Source of the DNA: Ariolimax columbianus
Taxonomy: Eukaryota > Mollusca > Gastropoda > Stylommatophora > Arionidae
DNA length: 64,000 bases
Reading direction: 5' to 3'
Assembly (NCBI GenBank): GCA_036924085.1
Contig: JAVGWX010000008.1
Coordinates: 48,343,019 to 48,407,018, forward strand
Positions 11,403-21,379 of this stretch are shown here, one piece after another. The translations under genes were made by a program, and so were the position numbers. Within the stretch, counting starts at the first letter, position 1. Each line of letters begins with the position of its first letter. Below the pieces are notes generated by a model that saw only the letters and a program-made list of their open reading frames with translations, was not told the origin of the DNA and searched no databases.

Positions 11403-12074
11403 GAAATTAGAAATTGCTCGGTCCAAATCCAATCGACCGGTTGCGTTGTCTTCATAAAACCTACTCCGCTTGGTGTGTAATAGTGTTTGGTCACAAAATG
11501 CAATGAATTTTCTCAACTGCCTTTATGCCACAATTATATTTTGACTTGTTCTCCTGCCAGATGTAGAAATAGAGGTACCATGCTTCACTGCAATTTACAA
11601 ATAAGGAATTATCGATCTATGACGATTAATGAGTAGTTGTGAATCAATATTAAAGATTAATCAATAACTTAGTTTGATTCTGGAATAGAACTGTGGCAGG
11701 TATAATTCATTATGTGTATATATTTTTGTTGACTTATTGTCAGAGTCGATTTGCCGCTGTGGTGCTAGGGGAAGGAAGCAGCAAGGCTCTGTTAACTTCG
11801 ATTGATGTTTTAAATGTAGCTAAACAGTGTCTGTTATGAGGCTAGCAAATTCATAATGTTAAAGAATATACTATATATATGGACACGGAATAGCAAGTTG
11901 GAAAAGAGTTTTGACGATTTCGAAAAGTTGGCATATAGAAGATTGGAGCGTTTTTGTTGGAAAGAAACGAAAACATATTTGGAGTTATTGAAAAAGTTTG
12001 AAGGGGAAAGGGACTGGAAAAGTCTGTCAGATTGCACTATATCGGCAAGAGATAGAGTAAACTGAAGATTCATT
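11403..12074. other. No recognisable feature
   Basis: AT-rich sequence. Two overlapping short frames (about 11,834-12,073) on opposite strands show no family resemblance. Confidence 0.4.
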
Positions 12075-12868
12075 GTAACCTACGTTCGATGCAGATATGG
12101 CACTTGAACTGACCACCTGACCTTCGATGCAGATATATCACTTGAACTGACCACCTGACCTTTGATGCAGATATATCACTTGAACTGACCACCTGACCTT
12201 CGATGCAGATATATTACTTGAACTGAACAGACCACCTGACCTTCGATGCAGATATATTACTTGAACTGAACTGATCACCTGACCTTCGATGCAGATATAT
12301 TACTTGAACTAAACTGACCACCTGACCTTCGATGCAAATATATCAAATGAACTGAACTGACCACCTGACTGAGATGGCACGAACTGAGCTGACCAGACGA
12401 CCTTCGATGCAGGGATGGCATTTGAACTGAGCTGACCAGACGACCTTCGATGCAGGGTTGGCACTTGAACTGAACTGACCACCTGACCTTCGATGCAGAT
12501 ATATCACTTGAACTGAGCTGACCACCTGAAATTCGATGCAGGGATGGCATTTGAACTGAGCTGACCAGGCGATCATCGATGCGGAGATCACACTTGAACT
12601 GAACTGAATAGCCGACCTACGTTGCGCAGATGGCATTTGAACTGAACTGACCAGCCGACCCTTTATGAGAAGATACCACTTGAACTCAACTGACCAGCCG
12701 ACCTTTGACGCGATCACACTTGAACTGAACTGACCATCTGACCTTTGATGCGGAAATACCACTTGAAATCAACTGACCAGCGAACCTTCGATGTGAAGAA
12801 TGCCATTTGAACTGAATTGACCAGCCGACATTCAATGCGGAGATGACACTTGAACTGAACTGACCATC
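12075..12868. repeat. ~45-bp minisatellite, about 18 degenerate copies
   Basis: Units combine GACCACCTGACCTTCGATGC with AGATATATCACTTGAACTGA. Left units carry GATATATCA and right units GATGGCA or GATCACAC, so unit types form blocks. The length varies because ACTGA is repeated one to three times inside units. Glutamine/serine-rich frames on the minus strand are by-products. Confidence 0.88.
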
Positions 12869-13309
12869 ATTTTAGTATTACACTAAATGTTCCCATTTAG
12901 GCTCCCTGTAAAATTGCAAGATGCTATGATCTGTGTGGAACAGAAGGCGACCAGAAGAAGATAAGTGCCGACTTTAAGCTCTGTGGTTACTCATGCTGTA
13001 TGTGCGTTTATTAGCTTCCAAACTCAGCTAATAACGTCATATAACAGCTATATTGTGGGTACCTAAGACCTGTGAAGTACGTTGTTGACTAATTGGCTGT
13101 ATTTCGCACTAGATGGAGCGATTGGCAACCGTTGCCGCTAATGAAGTCTGTACATGGGGCTAGCATAGAGGTGGAAAACCAATCCTATAGAAACTTTAAG
13201 CCACAAACTCTAACAGACGGATAGGTCAGCATCGTATGACCGTTGTTTATGCTGAAGACTATTCTCCACATGGGGCTGGAGTGATTGTTTGGTTTGTTTT
13301 TTCTTTGCG
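12869..13309. other. No recognisable feature
   Basis: No repeats or coding similarity identified. Confidence 0.4.
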
Positions 13310-13553
13310 TTCGATGTATTTCTCTTTTCCCCAAAGCGGTGTGCGTTGCACTATGTTTTTCTTTTGCGTCTGTCGGCCCAGTGCATCCGACTTCGGCGTG
13401 CATTTTATGTAAGAGTCTGCTTCCTCGTAGCAATTTATAAGGGGTTGCTTCCCCGTGGTAACGGCCGGTGCTGTGATTAGGGAGCGAACCTAGCATCTTC
13501 TGGTTGTGAGCCGGGACACTTAACCACTAGCCAACCACGTCCTGGGAAGAGGT
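13310..13553 (-). mobile_element. SINE-B2, tRNA-derived, with clear pol III promoter
   Basis: The minus strand from 13,553 begins GGACGTGGTTGGCTAGTGG (A box TGGCTAGTGG) and continues to GGTTCGCTCC (B box) about 40 bases later, matching tRNA-like internal promoter spacing. The body follows through CGAAGTCGGATGCACTGGGC and GTGCAACGCACACCGC to about 13,310. The 11.3-kb copy shares this body. The core GAAGTCGGATGYACTGGRCC is also in SINE-B1, although the rest of B1 differs, so a central domain is shared between families. Confidence 0.75.
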
Positions 13554-13556
13554 GTA

Positions 13557-13604
13557 ATGTTGATGATGATGATGATGATGATGTTGATGATGATGATGAT
13601 GATG
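13557..13604. repeat. (GAT/ATG)n microsatellite
   Basis: GATGATGATG runs with two TTGATG interruptions, directly next to the SINE-B2 5' end. Confidence 0.9.
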
Positions 13605-13650
13605 ATCAGACCACAAGAAAGTTAAAGAACGAAATCTAAAATTTAAAATA

Positions 13651-13712
13651 TTGGGGGAGGGGGGGAGGGGGGGGAGGTGGTGGGGGTGGGGGTGGCTGGG
13701 GGTGGGGGGCGA
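13651..13712 (+). repeat. G-rich tract with G-quadruplex potential
   Basis: A run of about 62 bases containing at least eight G-runs of three or more separated by A, T or TGG. The spacing satisfies the simple four-G-run rule several times over. The translated frame (Pro/His-rich on the minus strand) is compositional. Confidence 0.8.
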
Positions 13713-14191
13713 TGAAGTTGGGTACGAGATGGAAGATGACGGATAAAGAGAGGACGAAAAAAAGACTAGACACAAGAGACAGCTTTCTCGACTGAAAAAG
13801 CCTGCCTTTGAATACCACTTGTAGACCACAGACCGATTCGCTAGTGAGAAAATCAATTGAATATCGAATTTTTCAGCTGGCTCTGCGTCGCCTCAAGGCT
13901 CTAGAACCAACAGACACCATACCGATTATAGGAGATAGTTCCCTTCTACTCTTTGATGCTCCCAATGAATTTTGTATCCGTTTCATGAACACGTCAATTG
14001 TTGTCATTGCAAGTAATGGGATCTTGCGCGATGAGTGTATCCATTGCGATCTCTATGGATGGACAGATCATTTCACACTCCAGAACAAATAGCGAATTTT
14101 AATAAGTTCTGCCATTATTTTCAACTTCTTTGCATAAAGACGTCATGCAAGCTAATGCCTGGAGAATTAGCATGTATGGATTTGCGAAAAA
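13713..14191. other. No recognisable feature
   Basis: A 94-codon open frame at 13,808-14,092 has normal composition but resembles no family I know. No splice context or second copy supports it as an exon. Confidence 0.35.
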
Positions 14192-14226
14192 ATACATACA
14201 TACATACATGCATGCATGCATGCATG

Positions 14227-14257
<31 letters not shown>

Positions 14258-14286
14258 ACCTACCTACCTACCTACATAAGTACATG
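14192..14286. repeat. Tetranucleotide cline: (ACAT)n-(GCAT)n-(GCCT)n-(ACCT)n
   Basis: Four successive tetranucleotide runs, each one base different from its neighbour, suggest stepwise mutation and re-expansion of a single ancestral microsatellite. Confidence 0.9.
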
Positions 14287-14865
14287 TAGTCACTCGCACA
14301 TACATACACTTAAACACACAGTCACGTATACACACACGCAACCACTCGCACACACACACACACACACAGCAGTCACTCGCACATACAAACGCGCACATAG
14401 TCACGTATACGCACACGCAGTCACTCACACACACACTCAGTCACTCGCATACGCACACATACATAATCACGTATACACACACGCAGCCACTCACACACAC
14501 ACACACACACGCAGTCACTCACACACACACACACACACACACACGCAGTCACTCGCACACACACACAGTCACGTATTCACACACGCAGTCTCTCGTACAC
14601 ACACACACATACACGCAGTCACTCACACACACACACACACATACACACACGCAGTCACTCACACACACACACACACAGTCACTCACACACACACACACAC
14701 AGACACACACACGCAGTCACTCGCACACACACTCACACACACACATACGCAGTCACTCGCAAATACACACATAGTCACGTATACACACACGCAGTCACTC
14801 GCACACACACACACGCACACACGCAGTCACTCACGCACACACATGCAGTCACTCGCACACACACG

Positions 14866-14900
<35 letters not shown>

Positions 14901-14915
14901 GCACACATACAAGTA
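14287..14915. repeat. CA-rich compound repeat with CGCAGTCACTC interspersions
   Basis: (CA)n runs of 8-24 bases alternate with GCAGTCACTCGCACAC-type words, forming an irregular higher-order repeat of roughly 30-60 bp. The 244-codon Thr/His frame is an artefact. Confidence 0.9.
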
Positions 14916-14924
14916 TGTGTAGAT

Positions 14925-15190
14925 GTTGTAGTTGTGAATGGCCACAATGAGTATGTTTACTATTTTGTGGGCCCTGAAAAGGACGTTAAGTGGTTGGGTT
15001 GCTGTAGCTATCCTCACATCCCGAGCGTGCTAATGAAGGTGGATCGGGATCCTCCAGGTGGTTGGGATATGCTAGGCTTTATCACCTTGTTGCTCACTAG
15101 CACGGGGATAAAGTCAATCCCTCAACTCGTTAGTCGGTCTGTCATAACACAGCCTGTTTGCAGAGAGAAATGTCTGGAAGTGAGTTGGGA
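14925..15190 (-). mobile_element. SINE-A copy
   Basis: The reverse complement carries CTTTTCAGGGCCCACAAAAT, then CTCATTGTGGCCATTCACAA at its 3' end, and upstream GGATGTGAGGATAGCTACAG. The same ordered blocks occur at 33.9, 39.7, 44.4 and 53.9 kb. The 39.7-kb copy has target duplications, which shows the family moves. Confidence 0.7.
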
Positions 15191-15199
15191 GTTTTGGTC

Positions 15200-15482
15200 A
15201 ATATATTTCACCTGACCCTGACAATCATGTTTGATCAATATGTTTTGCTTGACCCTGACTAACGTTTCTGATCAGTACATTTTACCAGAACCTGGCTAAC
15301 ATGTCTGATCAGTACATTTTACCTGACCCGTACTAACATGCCTGATCAGTATGTTTTACAAGACCCTGCCTAACATGTCTGATCAGTATGTTTTACTTGG
15401 CCCTGACTAACATGCCTGATCAATATATTTTACCTTTCCCTGATTTACATGTCTGATCAGTATGTTTTACCTGAACCTGACT
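15200..15482. repeat. ~38-bp minisatellite, about 7 copies
   Basis: Units read CTGATCAGTATGTTTTACCT then GACCCTGACTAACATGT. The core matches the 4.9-kb array, although the period differs (38 versus 48 bp). Confidence 0.85.
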
Positions 15483-15645
15483 AACATAACTTAACTTAAC
15501 TGGCCGACCTTTTCAGAGCGCTCAAAAAGAGTAATCTTACTCATTGTGGGCATTCAATAACACCAACTTAACTTAACGTCTTTATACTGGTTTTAGAAGA
15601 GTCTGCAGAGTCTGTATACAGCCAGTTTCTTGGAGGGTGATTAAC
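15483..15645 (-). mobile_element. LINE-C 3' end with a SINE-A 3' fragment (plus strand) in its tail
   Basis: The minus strand of 15,564-15,645 reads CTCTGCAGACTCTTCTAAAACCAGTATAAAGACG then TTAAG repeats, matching the LINE-C ends at 21.4 kb and 51.06 kb. Between two TTAACTTAA tail blocks (about 15,490 and 15,568) lies 15,503-15,563, a plus-strand SINE-A 3' piece (TTTTCAGAGCGCTCAAAAAG, CTCATTGTGGGCATTCAATA). Confidence 0.65.
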
Positions 15646-15859
15646 CGATGTGCGAGTTAATCTTAATAGACTCAAACAATTGAACAAAGTAGACCCGCAG
15701 TCTGTTAGGCGCCATCTATGCTATTTTTAACAAACTACTTAACCATGGCCGGTGTTTTGCCATGTCACAGTTAGTCGCCTATAATGGCCGGCCCTATGTG
15801 CAGCAGCGGTATTATTCTAGTCTTTGTCATACACAAATACCCCGGCGGAACAGTCGGGA
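15646..15859. other. No recognisable feature
   Basis: Short stretch without identified repeats. Confidence 0.4.
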
Positions 15860-16092
15860 CCTGTATGATCAATATGTTTTTTTCCTGACCAGACGATAGT
15901 TTTATCTCTCCAAACATCACATATTTATGGACATGTTTTTCCTTACCAGACGATAGTTGTATCTCTCCAAACATCACATATAGATATATTTTGCCTGACC
16001 TGACGATAGTTTTATCTTGTCAAACATCATATATTTATTTATTGCCTGACCAGACGATAATTTTATATCTCCAAACATCACGTATCGATATA
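15860..16092. repeat. 51-57-bp tandem repeat, about 4 copies
   Basis: GACGATAG/GACGATAA recurs at 15,892, 15,949, 16,002 and 16,053. Each unit also carries CTCTCCAAACATCACATAT and a CCTGACCAGACG block that overlaps the core of the 15.2-kb array. Confidence 0.85.
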
Positions 16093-16123
16093 CCCATGAG
16101 TATACTCTTCACAAATTACTTCC

Positions 16124-16125
<2 letters not shown>

Positions 16126-16192
<67 letters not shown>
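16126..16192. repeat. (AT)n microsatellite
   Basis: A pure AT run of about 67 bases. Confidence 0.98.
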
Positions 16193-16196
<4 letters not shown>

Positions 16197-16429
16197 ACTC
16201 ATGGATCTGCCCAGAATGCAGGGAAACTGATTATGTATAACATAACGTTACGCAGAGTATAAACTGTACGGACAGAAATTCCTCGAAAAAGTAGCTTCTA
16301 ATAGAAATCTATGAAAGCTGTCACTTAATCAATATGATACAGCGAAGAAAGTCAAAGGTCTTTGGAGACGTCATAAGACGCAAGCAAATCAGCTAAAACA
16401 GGCGGGGAGGATGTAGGTGGGCGAAATAT
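16193..16429. other. No recognisable feature
   Basis: Between the AT run and the start of LINE-C similarity. Nothing identified. Confidence 0.4.
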
Positions 16430-17345
16430 CTCAATAAAGTGACTTGGGATGGAAAATTATATGCAGAACATTGCAACAGGAGGAAACCTGAGCCTCAGAT
16501 GTTGTGCCGTCAGCGATTTTTCTTAGGATTTCTGTTCAATGACCGGCAGAACAGTCTTCTTCTTCTTCTTCTTCTTCTTCTTCTTCTTCTTCTTCTTCTT
16601 CGTTCGCAGTCAGACAGTAACCATTATTTTTTCGAAAAAAGCGGTGGTCATCCTGAGGCTGTCGCCACTGCCATAGAGCTTGTCTTGCAGTTCCACTAGT
16701 GATGGCCACATCTGCTCTCTCTGATCCTCGTATGTCGGGCAGTTCTGCAGAAGATGTTCAGCGGTCATTTTCCCGGAACCACACGGGCATTCGTCGGTAC
16801 CACCTATCTTCAGTTTGTTGAATAGGTGGTACCTCAGTCTATTCTGAAGACAACGACCTGCTCTCTTCGGTTCGACTGGTAATAGGCATCGTTTTTGGTG
16901 TAACCAGTATGTTCGGTTTCCCATTTGGTCATGTATCTGGCTTTGATAAGCCGTTTTGACTCTTCGTACGTCATACTAGTGTCTGTGTGTGGTAGTCTTG
17001 CAACTTCTGGCAGAACAGTCAATGACAATTAATTGTCCCTGTCTCCACTACTTCCTGTGACAATGCATTCCAAGCATTCACCACTCTCTAGCAAACAAAA
17101 TATTTCCTAATATCTATTCTGGACCTTTCTTTAGTTAATTTGAAGCTATGCCCTCTTGTTCTTGTAGGTTGTTGTATTTTGAAAAATGTGTTGTAGTCTA
17201 ATTTATCTTTTTCTTCGATTATCTTATAAACCTGTATTCGGTCCATCTCTAATTCGTCTCTTTTCTAGGCACTGTAGATACTGCCAGACGTCATTCTCGT
17301 GTTGACGGTATATCTCTCTTCAAGACGTGGAATTGTACCCTCGGC
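16430..17345 (-). pseudogene. LINE-C (CR1/L2-like) C-terminus, split by LINE-H
   Basis: The minus strand from 17,280 reads IQVYKIIEEKDKLDYNTFF, then TRTRGHSFKL, IDIRKYFVC-stop-RVVNAWN and QEVVETGTINCH. This is the characteristic end of CR1/L2-like reverse transcriptases (…RGHS.KL…R..FF..R.V..WN.LP..VV.A.…). The segment is interrupted at GGCAGAACAGTC: one copy lies at 17,009-17,020 and a second at 16,544-16,555, with LINE-H between them. The remainder continues to about 16,430. It is 5'-truncated. Confidence 0.78.
16556..17008 (-). mobile_element. LINE-H 3' fragment inserted in LINE-C
   Basis: The minus strand encodes TYEESKRLIKARYMTKW (about 16,970), a C-terminal zinc-knuckle CPCGSGKMTAEHLLQNCP (about 16,780), TAFFEK, then an (AAG)n tail seen as CTT at 16,556-16,602. 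An exact 12-bp duplication GGCAGAACAGTC flanks it (16,544-16,555 and 17,009-17,020). One 104-codon frame spans most of it. It is a 5'-truncated insertion with only the end of the pol protein. The copies at 17.6 and 40.9 kb share the tail and the AFFEK/CFFRK-type end. Confidence 0.85.
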
Positions 17346-17563
17346 GTTCTGTTTGACAGATTCGCGTGTTGTACGAGATGTGTTTAAATAGTATCCGACC
17401 TGTGTGCGAAGAAAAATACAACCCGAATCCCATCTGAAGTACTTTTCTTGGGACTCTACACACTTCTCACAGCCGCCCCGGCATTGTTGGAAGCATTTCA
17501 GACAGACCTCTTTTGGAATGGAGTACAGCTGGGACGTCCCATTCCGCTAATGTCTTCTCGTGA

Positions 17564-18208
17564 CTCTTCTTCGTCTTCTTCTTCGTTCATCCTTAGATAA
17601 AGGTTCCGGTTTCTCTTACAAAGAACACCGTTGTTTGTAAAGCTGTTTCATTCTCCATACAGCTTCTGTCTCATATCTGTCTCACGAGGCCAGCATTGTT
17701 CTCTTTTCCTTGCGTAAGCATGCAGCTTTGTAGGATGTGTTCCACGGTCATGATATGATCCTCACATGGGCACCTATCATCTGTCCCAATCCTCATTTTG
17801 ATGTAAAGATGACTCTTGAGGCTGTTATGCCCAGTTCTCAGTCCGAAGATGGTGACTTGCTGTCTATTTTAGCTATAGTAGCTGTCTTCTTTTCGGAAGT
17901 CGGGGTGTTGATTAGCCCATTTTACCCTGAAGTTGGCTTTAATTATGGTCTTGGCCTCATTATATGTTATACTCAGGTCTGTTTGTGGGGATGCTCCTCC
18001 ACTCTTTGCTAGTTTGTCTGCAGCTTCATTGCCTTCACTATTGCAATGGGATGGGATCCACTGTAATACCAACCTTGGGTGTTCTGCTAAGAGCTGTGTC
18101 AGGGAGAACATACATTGTTTGAGATCGCCATCGTTGTGTTGTTTTAGCGCTGCTATTACTGACGCGGCATCAGTCAGGAATACTATGTTTTCTTGGTGGA
18201 TATCTTTA
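17564..18208 (-). mobile_element. LINE-H 3' fragment inserted in the mariner
   Basis: The minus strand gives RNase H C-terminal sequence (NIVFLTDAASVIAALKQHN at 18,180; LVLQWIPSHCNSEGNEAADK at 18,060), TYNEAKTIIKANFRVKW, a zinc-knuckle end with CPCEDHIMTVEHILQSC (17,740), TVFFVRETGTF and an (AAG)-type tail at 17,564-17,590. A near-identical target duplication flanks it: TCTTCTCGTGA (17,553-17,563) and TCTTTTCTCGTGA (18,209-18,221). That site is the mariner codons for SRE in FESREKI. The fragment is 5'-truncated in RNase H. Confidence 0.85.
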
Positions 18209-18374
18209 TCTTTTCTCGTGATTCAAATCGTGATCTTTTCAGCAAAATTGTCAGCTTGGAGACAAGCCAAAAATCGCTGGAAGCCATCTCGGCATAACAG
18301 GAAGCCTGGCGAACGAGACGAATGATGTATTTGGATAAGAAACTCTGAATTAGATGTGAAGAGTAGGCGTTGTC

Positions 18375-19235
18375 ATGATGGAGCTGGCAAGTTCCCATTG
18401 TCATGATGGAGCTGTCAAGTTCCCGTTATCATGATGGAGCTACCAAGTTCCCGTTGTCATGATGGAGCTGCCAAGTTCCCATTGTCATGATGGAGCTGTC
18501 AAGTTCCCGTTGTCATGATAGAGCTGCCAAGTTCCCGTTGTCATGATGGAGCTGTCAAGTTCCCGTTGTCATGATGTAGCTGTCAAGTTCCCGTTGTCGT
18601 GATGGAGCTGCCACCTTCCCGTTTTCATGATGGAGCTGCCACGTTCCCGTTGTCACAATGGAACTGCCAAGTTCCCGTTGTCATGATGGAGCTGCCAAGT
18701 TCCGGTTGTCATGATGGAGCTGTCAAGTTCCCGTTGTCATGATGGAGCTGCCACCTTCCCGTTTTCATGATGGAGCTGCCACGTTCCCGTTGTCATAATG
18801 GAGCTGCCAAGTTCCCGTTGTCATGATGGAGCTGTCAAGTTCCGGTTGTCCATAGGTCATGATGGAGCTGCCAAGTTCCCGTTGTCATGATGAAGCTGCC
18901 AAGTTCCCGTTGTCCACAGGTCATGATGGAGCTGCCAAGTTCCCGTTGTCCACAGGTCATGATGGAGCTGCCAAGTTCCCGTTGTCATGATGGAGCTGTC
19001 AAGTTCCGGTTGTCCACAGGTCATAATGGAGCTGCCAAGTTCCCGTTGTCCACAGGTCATGATGGAGATGCCAAGTTCCCGTTGTCATGATGTAGCTGCC
19101 AAGTTCCCGTTGTCATGATGGAGCTGCAAAGTTCCCATTGCCATGATGGAGCTGCCAGGTTCCCGTTGTCATGATGGAGCTACCACGTTCCTGTTTTCAT
19201 GATGGAGCTGTCAAGATCCTGTTGTCCACAGGTAC
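18375..19235. repeat. 28-bp minisatellite (~30 copies) grown from the mariner HHDN catalytic segment
   Basis: Units read GTCATGATGGAGCTGCCAAG with TTCCCGTT on the plus strand. A few are 36 bp long and include GTCCACAG. The minus strand of a 36-bp unit translates LWTTGTWQLHHD, the mariner segment just before the second catalytic Asp (HHDN). To the left the array runs into intact mariner sequence HHDNAYSSHLIQ. To the right it runs into mariner YYLEDIGRIRDAV. The 28-bp type has lost eight bases of the ancestral 36 and dominates the array. Confidence 0.87.
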
Positions 19236-19310
19236 ATATGATTGCTTCAAACAGCATCACGGATGCGACCGATGTCTTCCAAGTAGTACTTTTTAGTAAT
19301 TTTTTAACCG

Positions 19311-19471
19311 TGTGGTGCGTGCTGATGATGCACAACCCCACGGGAGTCAACATGACTTTGACCTTGTGGTTCGTACTGATGATGGACAACCCCACGGGAG
19401 TCAACATGACTTTGACCGTGTGGTTCGTACCGATGATGCACAGCCCCATGGGAATCAACATGACTTTGACA
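19311..19471. repeat. 54-bp tandem triplication inside the mariner transposase
   Basis: Three units of 54 bp (18 codons). The minus strand repeats QSHVDSRGVVHHQYEPHG, the mariner segment between the KVML strand and the YYLEVL helix. The reading frame stays in phase, and substitutions among units are few. Confidence 0.87.
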
Positions 19472-19911
19472 TAGCTGCAAACCTACCTCGCCTTTTTAGC
19501 CTTAGGGATGAGGAATGTCTCTACTGTGGCAACTGCAGCTGGGTTTCCGAGTCGTACCCATAAAGTATTGACTCCTCAACCAGTGATCACAGTGTTAATG
19601 AAGTCATGGTCGTCGTCTGCGCAGCCAAGAATGCCCTGTGAGACTTCTAGACGGAGTTCCTTCTACTCCATCGTTAACAATTTCGGCACGAATTTTGCAG
19701 ACACTCTGCATAACCAAATCCTCGCTCAAAATGTAATGTACTGAATCAACGCTTATTTCCACCTTATCTGCAAGTTTTCGGATGGTTACACAACGGCTCT
19801 GTAAGATAAAGGTCAGTATATGATCAGTGACTACATCATATCGGCTCGTTGAGGGCCTACTGGATCGTCATCCGCTCTCCACCGATGTGCGGCATCTTCG
19901 AAGCGATTGCC

Positions 19912-20590
19912 CTTACTTAGTCACTCCTCTTCTACCGTGAGGTGTAGAAGTTTGCCAGAGAGAACGCCACACTGCTCTATCCGTCGTCTTTTTCCTGGCC
20001 TCTTTCCAATCCAGCCCTCGATCACTTAGGGACTGTCGTATATTGTCTTCCCAGTGTACTTTGGGACGTCCTGGGGGTCTGGGTCCTTGACTTTTTATCT
20101 TCCATGACCGCTTTTGTATCCGATGTTCTTCCATTCTACAGACATGGTCAAACCACTGTAGTTGGAACTGCTCCACTCGCGTCTGCAGGGGTTGGACTTC
20201 AAGATTGCTACGTATTGTCTGGTTACGGACCTTGTCCCTTTTCGTCACCTGAACAGCTTTTCTTAGGTACCTCATTTCTGAAGTTTGTAATTGCCTTTCT
20301 TGGGCTGTAGTTACTGTCCATGACGTACATCCATATGTCAGGAAAGGCATATAGGTCGAGCGGTATACATCCATCTTTGTTTTCCTGCTTATTAATCCTT
20401 TAACTGAGGAAACCTCTGTTTATTGCATGGAACAGTCTACCTGCTGCTGCTCTTCGTGCAGTTAACTCCTCTTTGATTCCTTCCCTGCTGTCTATTGCCA
20501 CTCCTAGATATTTAAAGTTGCTGACCTGCTCCAGTGCTCGTGTTCCCAGGGTTATCTGATGTCTCTTTTCATCTCTGTCGATCACCGATA
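19912..20590 (-). mobile_element. RTE-type LINE 3' fragment inserted in the mariner
   Basis: Two adjacent frames on the minus strand (one frameshift near 20,400) read QVSNFKYLGVAIDSREG, ARRAAAGRLFHAINRGFLS, then YMPFLTYGCTSWTV, SEMRYLRKAVQVTKRDKVRN, RPPGRPKVHWEDNIR and a stop at 19,913. This is the region after motif C through the C-terminal end of an RTE-type reverse transcriptase. It lies exactly between the mariner helix-turn-helix part and the mariner middle domain, so it entered the mariner. I could not define its target duplication. Confidence 0.8.
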
Positions 20591-20887
20591 GCCTGTTGAA
20601 TCTTTCGAATGGATTCCATTTGAGTATCGCCTAACTTTAGACAAAATTGAATGCAACACAGCTGTTCAGTTCTTTCTGTCACTTCATGGTGAATGAAAAC
20701 CTGACAGGAGCTCACTAAACCCACACTGAGATTCGGAATGCCAGCGACTGACGCAATTTGCGAGCGGGAAAACAATATCCCATGCGCATGAGGGTCCCAT
20801 AAACTTTCCGACAGGAGGACAACGCACGTGCTTCATTTGTTTCAGCAGGACAAAAATTAAGCTGGAGTACTTTTTGAACACACTTCA

Positions 20888-21379
20888 TACATCCAACATG
20901 CTGGAGTGGTGATAAAGGTAGAAGGGTTGCTCTGAAAAGAATGTCCCGCATCTTTTAATATGAAACTATTCAACATGGATGGCATTCCCCCATAGTACGA
21001 GTTGCATAACTCAATGTTTCATTTACGTCCCCCAACAAGTAATACAAGGGGAGATTATAGAGAAACGGCACTTTCCATTTTTTTGCCTAAATTTTAATCG
21101 ATTTTATACTCAATTGTTATGCCATTTACTCATATTATATTTTTTAATAAATGTTGTAACTGGATTTGAGATTTACTTTTTGTTATTACGTCTGCTGTGA
21201 TTCTTGGCAAGAAAGAAAGGAAAACTCCTATGCAGATAAGAATACGTAATCTCACAGAGGAATAAGTACAAATTTTGTCCTGAGATATTTAATATCGGAA
21301 GAACTCGCAGTTGTTATAGGTAAATCAGAAAAACTATATGTTTGGCCAAGCCAGCATTCTATAGGAAGCATGAGACACA
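20888..21379. other. No recognisable feature (right flank of the mariner)
   Basis: AT-rich sequence starting at the TA target dinucleotide of the mariner. Confidence 0.45.

Larger units (their letters stand above)
17374..20887 (-). mobile_element. Mariner element, enlarged by nested LINEs and internal arrays
   Basis: Read on the minus strand from TA (20,888-20,889) to TA (17,372-17,373), the terminal repeats are TGAAGTGTGTTCAAAAAG and, at the other end, CGAGATGTGTTTAAATAG. The transposase reads: N-terminal helix-turn-helix EQLCCIQFCLKLGDTQ (20,690), the middle region KFVPKLLTMEQKELRLEVSQ (19,690) and GYDSETQ, then RGVVHHQYEP (19,400), YYLEDIGRIRDAV (19,270), QLHHDNAYSSHLIQSFL (18,390), MASSDFWLVSKL (18,270) and a C-terminus CEKCVESQEKYF (17,470). 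These follow mariner DD34D family order. The first catalytic GDE is lost and frames are shifted, so it is dead. Removing the insertions and extra repeat units leaves about 1.25 kb, the normal mariner size. The nested parts are listed separately. Confidence 0.88.

Noticed and set aside
14216..14950. 244-codon Thr/His-repeat frame
   Set aside because: Translation of CA-rich repeats. No coding signal outside the repeat.
18375..19235. CRISPR-like array
   Set aside because: Units are contiguous without variable spacers, the genome is eukaryotic, and the unit is mariner coding sequence.
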